Positions 34,728-43,298 of a DNA stretch of 64,000 nt are shown here, piece by piece. Location: positions 1 through 64,000 of the forward strand of contig NZ_BJZP01000006.1 of the NCBI RefSeq assembly GCF_007992095.1. The letters run 5' to 3'. Source of the stretch: Paenirhizobium naphthalenivorans (GTDB taxonomy: Bacteria > Pseudomonadota > Alphaproteobacteria > Rhizobiales > Rhizobiaceae). The notes beneath the pieces are model-generated. The model saw only the letters and a list, made by a program, of their open reading frames with translations. It was not told the DNA's origin and did not search any database. Position numbers and translations under genes: made by a program. Each line of letters opens with the position of its first letter. Position 1 is the first letter of the stretch.

Positions 34728-34976
34728 ATGGCCAGCGTTACCATTCGCAATCTTGATGACGGACTGAAGCAGCGGTTGAGGGTGCGCGCGGCGACCCGTG
34801 GGCACTCCATGGAGGAAGAGGCACGCGACATCCTGCGCGTTGCGCTTTCGGCCGAGAGCCGGAATGGAAGCGATCTGGCCGAGACGATCCGGCGGCGTGT
34901 CGCCGCGCTCGGAGGCGTCGAACTCGAGATCGCTCCGCGCGAGCCGATCCGCGAAGCGCCGGCCTTCGGCGAATGA
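34728..34976 (+). CDS. FitA-like antitoxin (ribbon-helix-helix)
   Basis: This 82-residue protein begins MASVTIRNLDDGLKQRLRVR, the signature of the FitA/plasmid-stability RHH family, and continues with GHSMEEEARDILRVAL. The strand at the N-terminus should bind operator DNA as a dimer, and the C-terminal tail wraps the toxin. It overlaps the PIN toxin gene by four bases. AGGAGG lies at 34711-34716, just before the ATG. The pair probably stabilises the plasmid. Confidence 0.88.
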   Translation: MASVTIRNLDDGLKQRLRVRAATRGHSMEEEARDILRVALSAESRNGSDLAETIRRRVAALGGVELEIAPREPIREAPAFGE

Positions 34977-35404
34977 TCGTCCTCGACACCAATGTCCTGT
35001 CCGAGCTTCTGGCGCCGGCCCCTGCCCCGGCGGTCGTTGCCTGGCTTGCGGCGCAGCCTGCGGCTTCCGTTTTCACCACGGCCGTGACCGAGGCGGAGAT
35101 TCTCTATGGGCTTGCGCTCCTTCCTGAAGGTCGCAGGCGCCGGGCTCTCGAGGCCGCCGTCAAGCCGATCTTCACCGAGGACCTCGCCGGACGGGTTCTC
35201 GCCTTCGACCGTGACGCGGCCGAAAGCTATGCGGCCATCGCCGCCCACCGTCGGGCCATCGGTCGACCGATCAGTCAGTTCGATGCGCAGATCGCCGCGA
35301 TCGCCGTCTCGCGTGGCGCCTCGGTCGCCACCCGCAATGTCGCGGATTTCGCCGAGACTGGCGCCGTCATCATCAATCCATGGGATCACCGTACCTTCGA
35401 CTAA
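34973..35404 (+). CDS. FitB/VapC-like PIN-domain toxin
   Basis: This 143-residue protein starts MIVLDTNVLSELL, which carries the first catalytic Asp of a PIN ribonuclease. TTAVTEAEILYGLALL supplies the conserved Glu, and ISQFDAQIAAIAVSRG and VATRNVADFAET supply the later acidic residues. The active site appears intact. Toxins of this family cut RNA when the antitoxin is lost. It is encoded immediately after its antitoxin in an ATGA overlap. Confidence 0.9.
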   Translation: MIVLDTNVLSELLAPAPAPAVVAWLAAQPAASVFTTAVTEAEILYGLALLPEGRRRRALEAAVKPIFTEDLAGRVLAFDRDAAESYAAIAAHRRAIGRPISQFDAQIAAIAVSRGASVATRNVADFAETGAVIINPWDHRTFD

Positions 35405-35488
35405 AGCCCCGCTCAACCAGTGACCCTGAGCCGTGGATAAGAACGTCGGCGCGGTCAAGGAGCCAAGGCTCGGGGCGTCTGCGGATCG

Positions 35489-35747
35489 GTGAGATCTTCG
35501 TTGCTGCGCGGGATGGAAGGGGCGGACCGGATCCCGTGCGACCGAACGGGGAACTTGCTGGCAAAGGGAAGGCTGCTTGGCAGACAGCCGCGCGACACGA
35601 CGAGAGTCGAGGCGGCCGTCAAACGCATCGAAGCCAGAACCTCTCCTGCCGAAGCGGCAGAAAAAGCTCGAGCTTGGTCGTTCAATGATCTATCGGGCAA
35701 TGTGGCGGCTGGGGATTCTGCGGCCCGGTTTGGAAGGCGATAAATGA
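35489..35747 (+). pseudogene. Serine recombinase (resolvase) C-terminal remnant, frameshifted
   Basis: Translation gives LLGRQPRDTTRVEAAVKRI, then SPAEAAEK. After a one-base shift in the A5 run at 35661-35665 it continues KLELGRSMIYRAMWRLGILR to a stop at 35747. This is the DNA-binding helix-turn-helix tail of resolvase/invertase enzymes (GKFKGRKP ... IA..LGIGR..VYR). The catalytic domain is missing. The stop overlaps the start of the next broken gene. Confidence 0.6.
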
Positions 35748-36318
35748 TCATTTTGTGTCTCCACGGCAATGGCGGATCGGAACACGATTGGGGCGATTTT
35801 CCCGAAGAGGTCGCACCTAACGCGGACGTGATGCGATGGAGAGGGAGCATCCCGTCGGGGGGCGGGTTCACTTTTTTTCGAAAGGGCCCCAGGGCAAGCT
35901 GATCGATGCCGAAATATTGGCTCGGTGCGACGAATTGCACGTCCGTCTGGTTAAGCAGTTGCCCGCTCGGCGCCAGGTCGTTCTCATGGGGTATTCCAGC
36001 GGTGCAACGATGGCCGCCGCCCTGGCTTTCCGTCACCCGCAAGTCGCTCGGGCCGCGATGCTTCTCCGCCCGCAACCACCTTTCTCGCAAACGGTCGCCC
36101 GAGATCTGTCTGGCTTGCCTGTGCTTATCATTGCGGGAAGCGAGGATCCCCGCCGGACGCCCGAGGACGCGCCGAGACTGGCAAGCCAATTCACCGCAGT
36201 AGGCGCCGCCGTCGAATTCCACCTGCTTCGGACCGGCCATGGTTGGGAACAATCGGGACTGGATCGCACAATCACAAAGGACTGGTTGGGGCGTTCGATC
36301 TCCCAGCCGGAACTGTGA
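35744..36318 (+). pseudogene. Alpha/beta hydrolase (carboxylesterase type), frameshifted
   Basis: From ATG 35744 the frame reads MIILCLHGNGGSEHDWGDF, with the oxyanion HGNGG motif, and runs to FTFF. The rest of the enzyme is in the next frame: LIDAEILARCDELH, VLMGYSSGATMAAAL (nucleophile Ser), IAGSEDPRRTPE (Asp) and RTGHGWE (His). The shift falls near the T7 run at 35872-35878 or the GGGCCCC just after. All catalytic residues are present across the two frames, so the gene is either recently broken or the shift is a sequencing error. An IS630-family element lies 17 bases downstream. Confidence 0.7.
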
Positions 36319-36335
36319 AAACACCTACCGTTGTC

Positions 36336-37391
36336 TAGAGCACGTCCACTTTACTCGGGGTCATATCCGCAGGATTTGAAGTAGTTGGCGCATTCTTGGG
36401 GCTCGAAGAGGGCGACGATCTGGCCGACCGCATTCCATAATCCGTCGACCGTTCGCTCGGCTTTGGCGCGCAAGACAGCCTTGAGCTTCGCAAAGGCCTT
36501 CTCGATCGGATTGAAATCCGGACTGTAGGGATGAAGGTAGAGCAACCGGCATTTCGCGCCTTCGATTGCGTGACGCACTCCCTCCGCCTTGTGTGCGGGC
36601 AAGTTGTCCATGATGACGATGTCGCCCGGCGCCAAGGTTGGAATGAGGACCTGTTCGACATAGGCCTGGAATGCGACCCCGTTCATCGCACCGTCGAGGA
36701 CCATGGGCGCGGTCATACCGGATAGCCTGAGTGCTCCGGTAAACGTCGTCGTCTTCCAGTGCCCGTGTGGGACCGGAGAGCGGCATCGCATTCCGCAAGG
36801 AGCCCGTCCGCGAAGCCGAGACATCTTCGTGCTCAGGCCGGTTTCATCGATGAAGACAAGGCGCGCCGGATCGAGGTCAAGCTGGCCGTCGAACCAGTCC
36901 TGGCGACGCTTCAGGAGGTCTGGGCGCTCCTGCTCCAGTGCATGTGCGGTCTTTTTTTGAATGTCCAGCCGCGCTTGCGGAGCCAGACGTCAAGCGCGCT
37001 GCGGCCGATGAAAACGGCTCTCTCTTCACGCAATCGCAGAACCATCTCGTTGAGCGTGATGTCCTTTTCCTCTTCGATCATGCCGATGATGAAGTCCTCG
37101 TGGACATCCAGCCGTGAACCACCTCGCCGACCCTGTTTCGCAGGCGTCAACCGACCAGCGCGCGCACTCGCAATCCAGGCGATGGCTGTTGAAATCCCAA
37201 TCCCAAATCGGGCCGCCGCTGAACGCGCCGACATGCCACCCCGTGACGCAGCCAGCACGCGGCTACGCAGATCATCGCTGAAAGCTCGGGTCATATTGCC
37301 TCCGACCAAATCACCGGTTAGAGCGATGGAATCAGAATTCGGCAGCCAGGGAAATCCTCAACACGATTCCGCGTTCAACGGACGCGCTCTA
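36336..37391 (-). mobile_element. IS630-family insertion sequence
   Basis: The ends match as imperfect inverted repeats: GAGCACGTCCACTTTACTCG after TA on the left, and its counterpart GAGCGCGTCCGTTGAACGCG read inward from the right end. TA dinucleotides flank both ends (36336-36337 and 37390-37391), the target duplication typical of IS630/Tc1-mariner elements. The length of about 1.05 kb and a single two-frame transposase fit the family. Confidence 0.85.
36351..37309 (-). CDS. IS630-family transposase, two frames joined by a frameshift
   Basis: The first frame (37309 or ATG 37294 down to 36911) encodes a helix-turn-helix: MTRAFSDDLRSRVLAASRGG, then SARSAAARFGIGISTAIAW. It ends TFKKRPHMHW. 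A shift at the A7 run (T7 at 36952-36958 on the plus strand) continues in the second frame as KTAHALEQERPDLLKRR, then ARLVFIDETGLSTK (first Asp), DIVIMDNLPAHK (second Asp) and FNPIEKAFAKLK (Glu). The DDE set is complete. A homopolymer frameshift to make the fusion transposase is known for many IS630 members, so this element may be active. Confidence 0.85.
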
Positions 37392-37438
37392 GCGGGAAGC
37401 CGGCGCTACATCCTTCGTCGCGGCACGGGATGGGCCGT

Positions 37439-37454
37439 GTTGACAGCTGTCAAC
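37439..37454. promoter_or_regulatory. parS-like site 1 (repABC centromere)
   Basis: GTTGACAGCTGTCAAC is a perfect 16-bp palindrome that fits the repABC parS consensus GTT-N4-GC-N4-AAC. Two more identical copies occur at 37962 and 38886. RepB is expected to bind it. Confidence 0.85.
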
Positions 37455-37468
37455 AGCGGCTGGATTGC

Positions 37469-37531
37469 CCTCACCTCACCTCACCTCACCTCACCTCACC
37501 TCACCTCACCTCACCTCACCTCACCTCACCT
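37469..37531. repeat. (TCACC)12 pentanucleotide tandem repeat
   Basis: Twelve perfect copies of TCACC run from 37471 to 37530, with partial units on both sides. The repeat starts 15 bases after parS site 1. Such runs change copy number by slippage. No gene is clearly read through it. Confidence 0.95.
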
Positions 37532-37714
37532 GCCGGACTTCGTAACGAGACATCGGCACGGCTGGTCGTGACAGGCGCAAAGGAAGTGGTGTCACGGGAC
37601 GAGCGCGGCGTCGCTTCCTGGAGTTCTGTTTCATCACCATCTTGAATCGGTTCGGCCCGACCGATTCCGATTAGTCGTTGGACCGTCGCGCGCCGCCTTG
37701 CCATTCTCCCTGTC

Positions 37715-37966
37715 ATGATGTCCAGCCAATCACCACTCGTTCTCACCCGCACCGATACCACCCGCAACATGGCGCGCTTCTATGTCCTGTCAGTCGAGCC
37801 GGCGCTCTTTGCCGGAGCGGCGCTCCTGCGCCAATGGGGGCGGATCGGCACGCGCGGTCGCACACGAGTCGAGCTTTTTGCCTGCGAGGCGGAGGCGTGG
37901 CAGGCGCTGTCCCGCCTCGCCGCGGCCAAGACTCGCCGGGGCTATCGGCCGGTCGCCTCTGGTTGA
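37715..37966 (+). CDS. WGR-domain protein
   Basis: This 83-residue protein is a single WGR domain: ARFYVLSVEPALFAGAALLR, then QWGRIGTRGRTRVELFA and the helix EAEAWQALSRLAAAK. WGR domains bind DNA or protein ends in eukaryotic PARPs and are found as small stand-alone proteins on rhizobial plasmids, where their function is unknown. Its stop codon lies within parS site 2. Confidence 0.85.
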   Translation: MMSSQSPLVLTRTDTTRNMARFYVLSVEPALFAGAALLRQWGRIGTRGRTRVELFACEAEAWQALSRLAAAKTRRGYRPVASG

Positions 37967-37977
37967 CAGCTGTCAAC
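37962..37977. promoter_or_regulatory. parS-like site 2
   Basis: An identical copy of the 16-bp palindrome GTTGACAGCTGTCAAC. It overlaps the last codons of the WGR gene, including its TGA. Confidence 0.85.
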
Positions 37978-39346
37978 ACCTTCTCTGGTGGCGCTCTCGG
38001 ACCTGGCAAAGGGACGTGCAGGCGCAATGGCAGGGTCCGGCAGGGATCTCGTCTGGGAACAGCTCGGTGTCGAGGCGGTCGCCGAAAAATGTCTCAGCCT
38101 CGAAGATCGCGCGCACAGCGCGGGCAGGCCCCGTGCGTGTCATCCTGGCAGATGTCGCTGGCCCTCCTCCATGTCCCGATAATCTCCAATGACGCGCCTG
38201 CCCGCGTCAGGCGCTCATCAAAGAAGGAAGGCCGCAGTGACAAGAGTCTGTCGGCCTCACGCGGGCGAACCATCCTGCCCGGGCACCGGTGCGGAGCCGG
38301 TCCGCTACCATTGAGGCACGGTCCTGGACACGAGATCCGGTCGCGGACACAGCCACCCGTCCGGCGTTCTTCTTGGGATGTCATCTACGCGAGCGGCGGG
38401 GCGCCGGCGGACCGGAGGGTTACGTCGCGACAAATCCGCAGGAGAGCGTCGCTTTGATATTCACAAGACTGAAATGGGTCTAGCGCCGGGGCGCTTCCAA
38501 GTTGCGCGCCAGGTCGGCAGTCGAGCGAAGGGTGTTCGATTTAGCGATCGGGGAAAGCGCAATAGCCATTGCCGTTTCGATGGTCTGCCCGCGCCGCAAA
38601 ACGCCTTTGCGCCCGACATCGAGGTTCCTGCTGGGCGGCGGCTCGCGCGCCGTCGCAGCGGTGCGCCGTTGTTTGAGGCCTTCGGGTGCACACGATCCTC
38701 CCAATTTGGCGAAACGGCTTCGACCGGGGAGAGGTCGAGATTGGTGTACCGATTCTATGCCAAACCAGGCGCTTCAGCATCGGCGCGTAATGCACCCGGC
38801 GATCCGAATAGGAAGGCAAATCTTCGCGATAGCCATCGATCAGAAACCGCGACCCCGTGGACCCAGGCCATAGGCCGTCGTCGCTGTTGACAGCTGTCAA
38901 CACGGCCCGGGCGGTCTGATTGAGCACGAGCGCAGGACGGACCGAAAGGTAGGGAATGACGAGGCAGCGGAGCGGGGGGACGGAATACTGGGAAGAACTT
39001 TACCGAAAGCGCTTGTGTTTCAACCGAACTGGCTCGCATTTCCCCGCTTCGCCAAGTGCGGTTAGGCTGTTTCGCAGGGCAAAGCCGCTTGCGGGAGAGC
39101 GAGTGGTGGGCGCGAAATGCGTTAACCTGTTCTTAACCAAAAAGCCTCTTGACGCGACTCGGAGGCTCCCTCACCCTGTAACGGAAAGAGGCGGATATTT
39201 TCGTATTATGCGTAAGCGAGAACCGGGTCTGTAAGTGACGGCCAGCAGCGTATAAGATCCGCCAAGAGAATCGCAGGCCGGGCGCACGACGCGTCCTTGA
39301 TGCGGGCGCCAAAGACAGCGCCGAGGATCACTGGAGAGTAAAGACG
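37978..39346. other. Gene-poor 1.37-kb leader region of repABC
   Basis: No reading frame in this stretch is convincing on either strand. It contains parS site 3 at 38886. From about 39120 there is a more A/T-rich block (AACCTGTTCTTAACCAAAAAG, then ATATTTTCGTATTATGCG) in which the repABC promoter and RepA operator are most likely located, although I cannot define the -35/-10 boxes. GGAGAG precedes the repA ATG. Confidence 0.5.
38886..38901. promoter_or_regulatory. parS-like site 3
   Basis: Third identical copy of GTTGACAGCTGTCAAC, about 445 bases before repA. Confidence 0.85.
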
Positions 39347-40606
39347 ATGGCGTCCATGACGCAAGACAATCTGGCGCAGAAGAACACGGCATCGACCCCG
39401 CCGGCGGCGGATCTGGCGATCGCCGCCGATGCCCGCGCGCTCTCCGAGCAGCTGAAGGCCATGCGCGAGCGGCTCTTTCCGCCCGCGTCGATGAAGACGC
39501 TGCGTGCTTTCTCCTCTGGCGAGGCGGCCAAGCTGATCGGCGTCTCCGATGGCTATCTGCGCCAGCTGTCGCTGGCAGGGGAGGGGCCCCAGCCCGAAAC
39601 CGGCGCCGGCGGCCGACGCTTCTATTCGCTGTCCGACATTAATGCGTTGCGTGAGTATCTCGCCGAGCAGGCGCTCGCCAAAGGCAATGCCGCCAAGGCG
39701 CGCGCCTATCTGCCGCGCCGCGACGCCGCTGCGGGTGAACATGTGCAGGTCATCTCGGTGACCAATTTCAAGGGCGGATCCGGCAAGACGACGTCCGCCG
39801 TGCATCTGGCGCAATATCTGGCGCTGACCGGCCACCGTGTTCTGGCCGTCGACCTCGACCCGCAGGCCTCGCTCTCGGCGCTGTTCGGGTACCAGCCGGA
39901 ACTCGACCTCACCGGCAATGACACGCTCTATGGCGCGATCCGCTATGACGAGGACCAGCGCCCGCTGTCGGAAATCATCCGCAAGACCTATTTCCCCGGT
40001 CTTGATCTGGTGCCCGGCAATATCGAGCTCCAGGAATTCGAGCATGTGACGCCGCAGGCGCTCGCCCGCCGGCAAAGCGGGCAGGATGCCGGCCCGTTGT
40101 TCTTCGCCCGCATCCAGGCGGCACTTTCGACCGTTGAGGACGATTATGACGTCGTGGTGATCGACTGCCCGCCGCAGCTTGGTTACCTGACGCTTTCGGC
40201 GCTCTGCGCCTCGACCTCGGTCATCGTCACCGTGCATCCACAGATGCTCGACGTCGCCTCGATGAACCAGTTCCTGTTCATGACCTCGGATCTCTTGTCG
40301 GTGGTGCGCGAGGCGGGCGGCACGCTGAACTTCGATTTTCTGCGCTATCTCGTCACCCGCTTCGAGCCGAACGACGGGCCGCAGGCGCAGATCGTCGGCT
40401 TCATGCGTTCGCTGTTCGGCGACCGGGTGCTGACCGCGCCCATGCTGAAATCGACGGCGGTCTCTGACGCGGGCCTGACCAAGCAGACGCTTTACGAAGT
40501 GGGGCGCGAGAATTTCACCCGGGCGACCTATGACCGGGCCGTGGAAGCGATGAACGCCGTCAATGGCGAGATCGCGGCACTGATCCATGAGGCCTGGAGG
40601 CGCTAG
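39347..40606 (+). CDS. repA: Plasmid partitioning protein RepA (ParA-type ATPase)
   Basis: This 419-residue protein has the length and layout of repABC RepA. The N-terminal helix-turn-helix (SSGEAAKLIGVSDGYLRQLS) binds the operator. The ParA ATPase has FKGGSGKTTSAVHL near residue 142 (deviant Walker A), VLAVDLDPQASLSALF and VVIDCPPQLG. RepA moves plasmid copies with RepB and represses the repABC promoter. The start at 39347 (MASMTQDN) follows GGAGAG by a normal distance. repB begins 21 bases after its stop, in the standard operon order. Confidence 0.97.
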   Translation: MASMTQDNLAQKNTASTPPAADLAIAADARALSEQLKAMRERLFPPASMKTLRAFSSGEAAKLIGVSDGYLRQLSLAGEGPQPETGAGGRRFYSLSDINALREYLAEQALAKGNAAKARAYLPRRDAAAGEHVQVISVTNFKGGSGKTTSAVHLAQYLALTGHRVLAVDLDPQASLSALFGYQPELDLTGNDTLYGAIRYDEDQRPLSEIIRKTYFPGLDLVPGNIELQEFEHVTPQALARRQSGQDAGPLFFARIQAALSTVEDDYDVVVIDCPPQLGYLTLSALCASTSVIVTVHPQMLDVASMNQFLFMTSDLLSVVREAGGTLNFDFLRYLVTRFEPNDGPQAQIVGFMRSLFGDRVLTAPMLKSTAVSDAGLTKQTLYEVGRENFTRATYDRAVEAMNAVNGEIAALIHEAWRR

Positions 40607-40627
40607 GACTAGGGAAGGACGATTGCC

Positions 40628-41713
40628 ATGGCGGTAAGCCGGAAGAACGAATTGAAGGCATTGTTCGGTGGCGGGCTTGCGCCGGCCGCGCCCTCTGGCG
40701 TTCGCGCGCCGGAGGTCAAGTCCATGCCACCGCAGGCGGGCCAGCCGGACGAGGCGGGTCATGCCGGGGCAGGGCAGGGGGAGCCCGCCCCGCGCAGCGC
40801 CTCCAGCGCCGTCAAGGCGATGGGACTGTCGCTCAATGCGATCACCCGCGAGGCGGAGGAGGCCCGCGCGCTTCGTCAGGCGCTGCTCGAGGGCGAGCGC
40901 GTGGTCTCCGTCGATCCGGCCCGCATCGAGGCCTCTTTCGTCGAGGACCGGCTGACGATCGACGGCGCCGACGATGCCGATTTCGCCAGCCTGGTTGAGA
41001 GTGTGCGGGAAAGCGGTCAGCAGGTGCCGGTGCTGCTTCGCCCGCATCCAGAGCGGGAAGGGGTCTTCCAGACCGCCTACGGGCATCGCCGTGTGAAAGC
41101 GGCCATTCGTCTCGGGCGCGAGGTCAAGGCGATCGTACGGCCGTTGTCCGACGCCGAGCTGGTGTTGGCGCAGGGTAAGGAAAACGCCGAGCGACGCAAT
41201 CTGTCCTTTATCGAACGCGGCCTGTTTGCCCAAAACCTCGCCGCCCGCGGCTTTGACCGCAAGGTCATCGGCGATGCGCTCGCCGTGCAGAAGAGCGAAC
41301 TGTCGCGGCTGTTGCAGGTGGTGGAGGGCGTGCCGGAGCGTTTCATCCGCGCGATCGGCCCGGCGCCGAAGGCCGGACGTGATCGCTGGATGAAGCTCGG
41401 CGAAATTCTTAAGAGCGAGGCCAAACAGGTAATTGCGGTCGATGTGATCTATTCGGAAGCCTTCAAGGCGGTCGATAGCGATACGCGGTTCCAGATGCTG
41501 TTTTCCCGGCTTGACCGGCGGGCAAAGCCGGAAGTGCCAGCAGCCGAGGAACTGAAAGACGGCAAGGGCCGTGTTTTCGCCTGGCTTCGGCGCGACGGCA
41601 AGGCGCCACGCATCGAGTTTGCCACCGGCACCGATGCCGCCTTCGTCGATGAGGCTGCGGGGCTCCTGGCGCTCCGTTACGATGAATTCCTGCGCAAGCG
41701 TGAGGAGAATTGA
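40628..41713 (+). CDS. repB: Plasmid partitioning protein RepB (ParB-type)
   Basis: This 361-residue protein starts MAVSRKNELKALFGGGL, as RepB proteins do. The ParB/Srx-like domain has ESGQQVPVLLRPHPE and YGHRRVKAAIRLGREVKAI. The helix-turn-helix that reads parS is near FDRKVIGDALAVQKSELSRL. It should bind the three palindromes upstream of repA and, with RepA, partition the replicon. It precedes the repB-repC intergenic region that holds the antisense RNA. Confidence 0.97.
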   Translation: MAVSRKNELKALFGGGLAPAAPSGVRAPEVKSMPPQAGQPDEAGHAGAGQGEPAPRSASSAVKAMGLSLNAITREAEEARALRQALLEGERVVSVDPARIEASFVEDRLTIDGADDADFASLVESVRESGQQVPVLLRPHPEREGVFQTAYGHRRVKAAIRLGREVKAIVRPLSDAELVLAQGKENAERRNLSFIERGLFAQNLAARGFDRKVIGDALAVQKSELSRLLQVVEGVPERFIRAIGPAPKAGRDRWMKLGEILKSEAKQVIAVDVIYSEAFKAVDSDTRFQMLFSRLDRRAKPEVPAAEELKDGKGRVFAWLRRDGKAPRIEFATGTDAAFVDEAAGLLALRYDEFLRKREEN

Positions 41714-41811
41714 CGGCCTCTGGCCGCGCCAACCTCAAGGCAAGCGCAGAGACGGCCGCGAAAGCGGCGAGACGACTGGACTGAACCTCGAAAGGAAACC
41801 ACGAGAGCAAG

Positions 41812-41847
41812 AAAAAAGGCCCCCAAAACGTCACCGTCCTGGAAGCC
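41812..41847 (-). terminator. ctRNA terminator
   Basis: Thirteen paired positions (including G-U pairs) around a four-base loop, followed on the minus strand by TTTTTT (A run 41812-41817 on the plus strand). Confidence 0.8.
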
Positions 41848-41868
41848 CTCTTCAATCTAAGCAGTTCT
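41812..41868 (-). ncRNA. Counter-transcribed RNA (ctRNA) of repABC
   Basis: The repB-repC gap of repABC plasmids encodes a small antisense RNA that limits repC expression and sets incompatibility. Here, on the minus strand, TTGACT (41892-41897) is a good -35. RNA starting near 41865 would end in a 13-bp hairpin (arms 41818-41830 and 41835-41847, loop TCAC on the plus strand) followed by six T. The -10 box is weak, so the 5' end is approximate. Confidence 0.75.
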
Positions 41869-41992
41869 AGAGAATCACTTCCGACGGCCAAAGTCAAGAC
41901 TCGGGCGGGTTGCACCGCCTTCGGGATTGATTTCTTATGGCTGTATGCGTGCCGTATCCGGGCCGGACTTGCCTCCGGAAGGAGACGGAAAG

Positions 41993-43207
41993 ATGGAGAG
42001 ACTGGCAACGACGCCTTTTGGCGGCGCGCCTGTTCGCGCGCGTGATTTCGCCCTTCGTGCCGAGATGGCGCGGCGTCAGGAGAGACTTGGACGGGGCGAG
42101 GGCGGAAACGAGACCGGCCGGGCGGAGAAATGGCGGCTGATTCGTGCGCTGACCGAGGCGCGCGAGGCTTATAGCCTGTCGGATCGTTCGATCGCCGTGC
42201 TCGAGGCGCTGACCAGCTTTCACCAGGAACGTGAGCTCGACGGGCGCAGCCCCATCATCGTCTTTCCCTCCAATGCGGAGCTGTCGATCCGCGCGCGCGG
42301 CATGTCTCCGGCGACCCTTCGACGCCATCTGGCGGCATTGGTCGAGGCGGGGCTGATTTTTCGCCGTGACAGCGCGAACGGCAAGCGCTTCTGCCGTCGC
42401 GACGACCATGGTCAGGTCGAGACGGCCTTTGGTTTCGATCTGGCGCCGCTGGCGCTGCGTTCTGCCGAGATCTTTGCAAGAGCCGACGCCGCCCGCGAGG
42501 AGGCACGCCGGATCGCTGTCCTGCGGGCCGAGATCACGCTGCACCTGCGCGACATTTCCAAGATCATCGAGGCGGGACTTTCCGAGCAGCGTGCCGGTGA
42601 CTGGCTTTCGCTTGCCGAGCGCCTCGCCGATTTGTCCGGGCGCGTGCAGCGCAACGGCGCCTTTGCCGACCTGGAACGCCGCCGTGACGGACTGATGCGG
42701 TTGCGGACCGAGGTGGAGAACAGCTACCTCAATTCGCTGACTGAGGAAGAAATGAGCGCCAATGAGTCCGATAATGAGCGCCATATTCAGAATTCAAACA
42801 CAGACCCATCTTTTGATATAGACGGCCAAAGAATTAATACAGGTGCGGCGGCGACCGACAACGAGAATATGAGGAAAGCACCGGAGCGCAAATCCGTGGG
42901 CATCGGGCTCAAGGAGTTCCTCAGCATCTGCCCACAGATCGCCGATTACGCCAAAGGTGGAGTGAAAACCTGGCGCGATGTCGCGATCGCCGCCGAAATC
43001 GTCCGCACCATGCTAGGCATCAGCCCGAGCGCCTGGGAAGCGGCGCGCGGCGCCATGGGCGAGACCGCAGCGGCGATCACCATCGCGGCCATCCTCGAAC
43101 GGGCCGAGGCGATCCGCTCGCCGGGCGGTTATCTCCGCGACCTGACCCGTAAGGCCGAACAGGGTAGGTTCTCCGTCCTGCCTATGTTGAAAGCATTGCG
43201 GCCATGA
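41993..43207 (+). CDS. repC: Replication initiator RepC
   Basis: The start at 41993 (MERLATTPFGGAPVR) is chosen because RepC proteins begin with a TTPFG segment and GGAAGGAGAC lies just upstream; the frame is open further up but lies in the leader. The 404-residue product has the RepC winged-helix part (SDRSIAVLEALTSFHQE, SIRARGMSPATLRRHLAALV) that binds the origin, which in this family lies inside repC itself. The C-terminal part (GVKTWRDVAIAAEIVRTML, then RSPGGYLRDLTRKAE) is also typical. Expression is expected to be held down by the ctRNA encoded just upstream. Confidence 0.95.
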   Translation: MERLATTPFGGAPVRARDFALRAEMARRQERLGRGEGGNETGRAEKWRLIRALTEAREAYSLSDRSIAVLEALTSFHQERELDGRSPIIVFPSNAELSIRARGMSPATLRRHLAALVEAGLIFRRDSANGKRFCRRDDHGQVETAFGFDLAPLALRSAEIFARADAAREEARRIAVLRAEITLHLRDISKIIEAGLSEQRAGDWLSLAERLADLSGRVQRNGAFADLERRRDGLMRLRTEVENSYLNSLTEEEMSANESDNERHIQNSNTDPSFDIDGQRINTGAAATDNENMRKAPERKSVGIGLKEFLSICPQIADYAKGGVKTWRDVAIAAEIVRTMLGISPSAWEAARGAMGETAAAITIAAILERAEAIRSPGGYLRDLTRKAEQGRFSVLPMLKALRP

Positions 43208-43298
43208 CGGGGAGGGGAGGCGCACGCTGTCGAACTGCTTGTTGCAATATCCATACTTCCGGGCACAATGCTTGAGGGATTTGGAGGAGGAGACAAGA

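Noticed and set aside
38094-38384. Minus-strand frame with a CPRC-like pair in the repABC leader
   Set aside because: Short, without family resemblance I can support; possibly a gene remnant but not demonstrable.
38378-38890. A 170-codon plus-strand frame in the repABC leader
   Set aside because: It is rich in Arg, Gly and Ala with no recognisable motif or ribosome-binding site, as expected of chance frames in high-GC DNA.
39206-41233. A 675-codon minus-strand frame opposite repA and repB
   Set aside because: Antisense shadow of repA and repB; no motifs of its own.
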